13,926 nt of DNA, taken from positions 1-13,926 of the forward strand of contig DATMRF010000043.1 of the NCBI GenBank assembly GCA_035566435.1. The letters run 5' to 3'. Position numbers and translations under genes: made by a program. Below, piece after piece: positions 13,154-13,926 of the stretch (positions are counted from its first letter, which is position 1; every line of letters starts with the position of its first letter). The stretch is from DATMRF01 sp035566435 (lineage in GTDB: Bacteria > Verrucomicrobiota > Verrucomicrobiia > Limisphaerales > UBA8199). The notes under the pieces were generated by a model. That model saw only the letters and a list, made by a program, of their open reading frames with translations. It was not told where the DNA came from and did not search any database.

Positions 13154-13926
13154 TGGCCGAGGCGAGTTCCATATTGGCACACGCGCCCACAGCCGTGAGC
13201 GTTCCGGCCCCGCCGCCCGAACTCGAACGCCAGCCACTGGTGGCGAACCTGCGTAGCTTTGGATGGATCTCCAACCGGGTCGCCTCACTCAGCGAAGACA
13301 AAGCACCGTTTTGGTGGTGGGTGCTGTTCGTGCCGAGCGTGACGGCTCTGGCGATGCTGATGTTCATGCTTAGCTACCAAATTTCCACCGGCGTAGGGGT
13401 CTGGGGCAACATGCATCCGGTGATGTGGGCCTGGGACATCGTCAATTTCGTGTGGTGGATCGGCATCGGCCACGCCGGAACACTCATTTCGGCCATTCTC
13501 TTCTTGCTGCGCCAGCGATGGCGCACGGCCGTCAACCGCGCCGCCGAGGCGATGACCATTTTCGCCGTGATGTGCGCCGGTATTTATCCCGCGCTGCACG
13601 TCGGCCGCGCCTGGTACGACTGGTGGCTGTTCCCTATCCCCAATTCGAATTCCATCTGGCCGCAATTCCGCTCTCCGCTGATGTGGGACGTGTTTGCCGT
13701 ATCGACCTACTTCACGGTGTCGGTCCTGTTCTGGTACATGGGCCTGATCCCCGACCTGGCGGTCATGCGCGACCGCGCCCGCACTAGGCTGCGCCAGTTC
13801 ACGTACGGCCTGTTCTCGCTGGGTTGGACCGGCTCGAACCGCCACTGGAGCAACTACGAAAAGGCCTACCTCATCCTCGCCGGTCTCTCGACGCCGCTGG
13901 TGCTCTCCGTGCACTCGATTGTGTCC
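13153..13926 (+). CDS. actC: alternative complex III subunit ActC, NrfD-like membrane protein (5' part)
   Basis: An open frame of 258 codons runs off the right edge without a stop. Family members are usually about 450-500 residues with ten helices, so roughly half is present. After a soluble N-terminus (1-52) come hydrophobic segments at about 53-73, 93-119, 134-150, 177-200 and 237-258. Family signatures are WWIGIGHAGTLISAILFLLR (101-120), PALHVGRAWYDWWLFPIPN (146-164) and WPQFRSPLMWD (169-179). NrfD/PsrC-type subunits form the quinol-binding site, and ActC together with ActF is proposed to carry proton-translocating half-channels. The start is set by the GGAGG Shine-Dalgarno. actD, actE and actF would be expected next. 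The gene is unusual only in its 136-bp distance from actB. Confidence 0.93.
   Translation, partial: MAEASSILAHAPTAVSVPAPPPELERQPLVANLRSFGWISNRVASLSEDKAPFWWWVLFVPSVTALAMLMFMLSYQISTGVGVWGNMHPVMWAWDIVNFVWWIGIGHAGTLISAILFLLRQRWRTAVNRAAEAMTIFAVMCAGIYPALHVGRAWYDWWLFPIPNSNSIWPQFRSPLMWDVFAVSTYFTVSVLFWYMGLIPDLAVMRDRARTRLRQFTYGLFSLGWTGSNRHWSNYEKAYLILAGLSTPLVLSVHSIVS

Noticed and set aside
13029..13256. 75-codon plus-strand frame overlapping the actC start
   Set aside because: It overlaps well-supported actC coding sequence in another frame and has no recognisable domain.
12393..13367. 324-codon minus-strand frame across the actB end and actC start
   Set aside because: It runs opposite conserved Fe-S and NrfD-like coding sequence; no own motif, no ribosome site.

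Overview
The window is a GC-rich bacterial segment with two unrelated gene blocks separated by a lone two-component regulator and about 0.87 kb of apparently non-coding DNA. An alternative complex III operon, an 8-bp-period intergenic array, a 7-bp-period array and GC-rich palindromic intergenic repeats together suggest a Verrucomicrobiota-like (Limisphaerales/Pedosphaera-type) genome. That placement is inference; Planctomycetota or Acidobacteriota are not excluded.

Block 1 (193-7481, all + strand) holds six genes: a seven-TM spermidine-synthase-like aminopropyltransferase; a twin-arginine-leader FAD amine-oxidase-type protein; a pyruvoyl S-adenosylmethionine decarboxylase (speD); a secreted GH5 glycoside hydrolase; an SPFH/Band-7 protein of the B. 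subtilis YdjI type ending in an excisionase-like helix-turn-helix; and a double zinc-ribbon protein with a C-terminal membrane anchor (YdjG type). SpeD would supply decarboxylated AdoMet to the membrane aminopropyltransferase. The FAD enzyme could oxidise an amine on the other face of the membrane. The SPFH and zinc-ribbon proteins belong to families linked elsewhere to PspA-type envelope stress. Together this reads as a membrane-associated polyamine/envelope-maintenance locus. No PspA, DUF350 or ATP-grasp partner is visible, although the left edge is cut.

The middle (7482-9135) has a convergent gene pair boundary with a 7-bp tandem array. A minus-strand response regulator follows (REC domain plus a C-terminal four-cysteine module). 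Then comes a long stretch without a convincing gene, containing a palindromic repeat and, at its right end, a candidate promoter.

Block 2 (9136 to the right edge, + strand) is the start of an alternative complex III operon: actA (pentaheme cytochrome c), actB (Tat-leader fused molybdopterin-oxidoreductase-like/Fe-S subunit, 15 cluster cysteines) and the first 258 codons of actC (NrfD-like quinol-site membrane subunit), which runs off the window. ACIII oxidises quinol and passes electrons to a cytochrome c or directly to a terminal oxidase. actA and actB overlap by 4 bp, whereas actB and actC are split by an unusual 136-bp spacer that carries a hairpin and a 46-codon reading frame abutting both neighbours.
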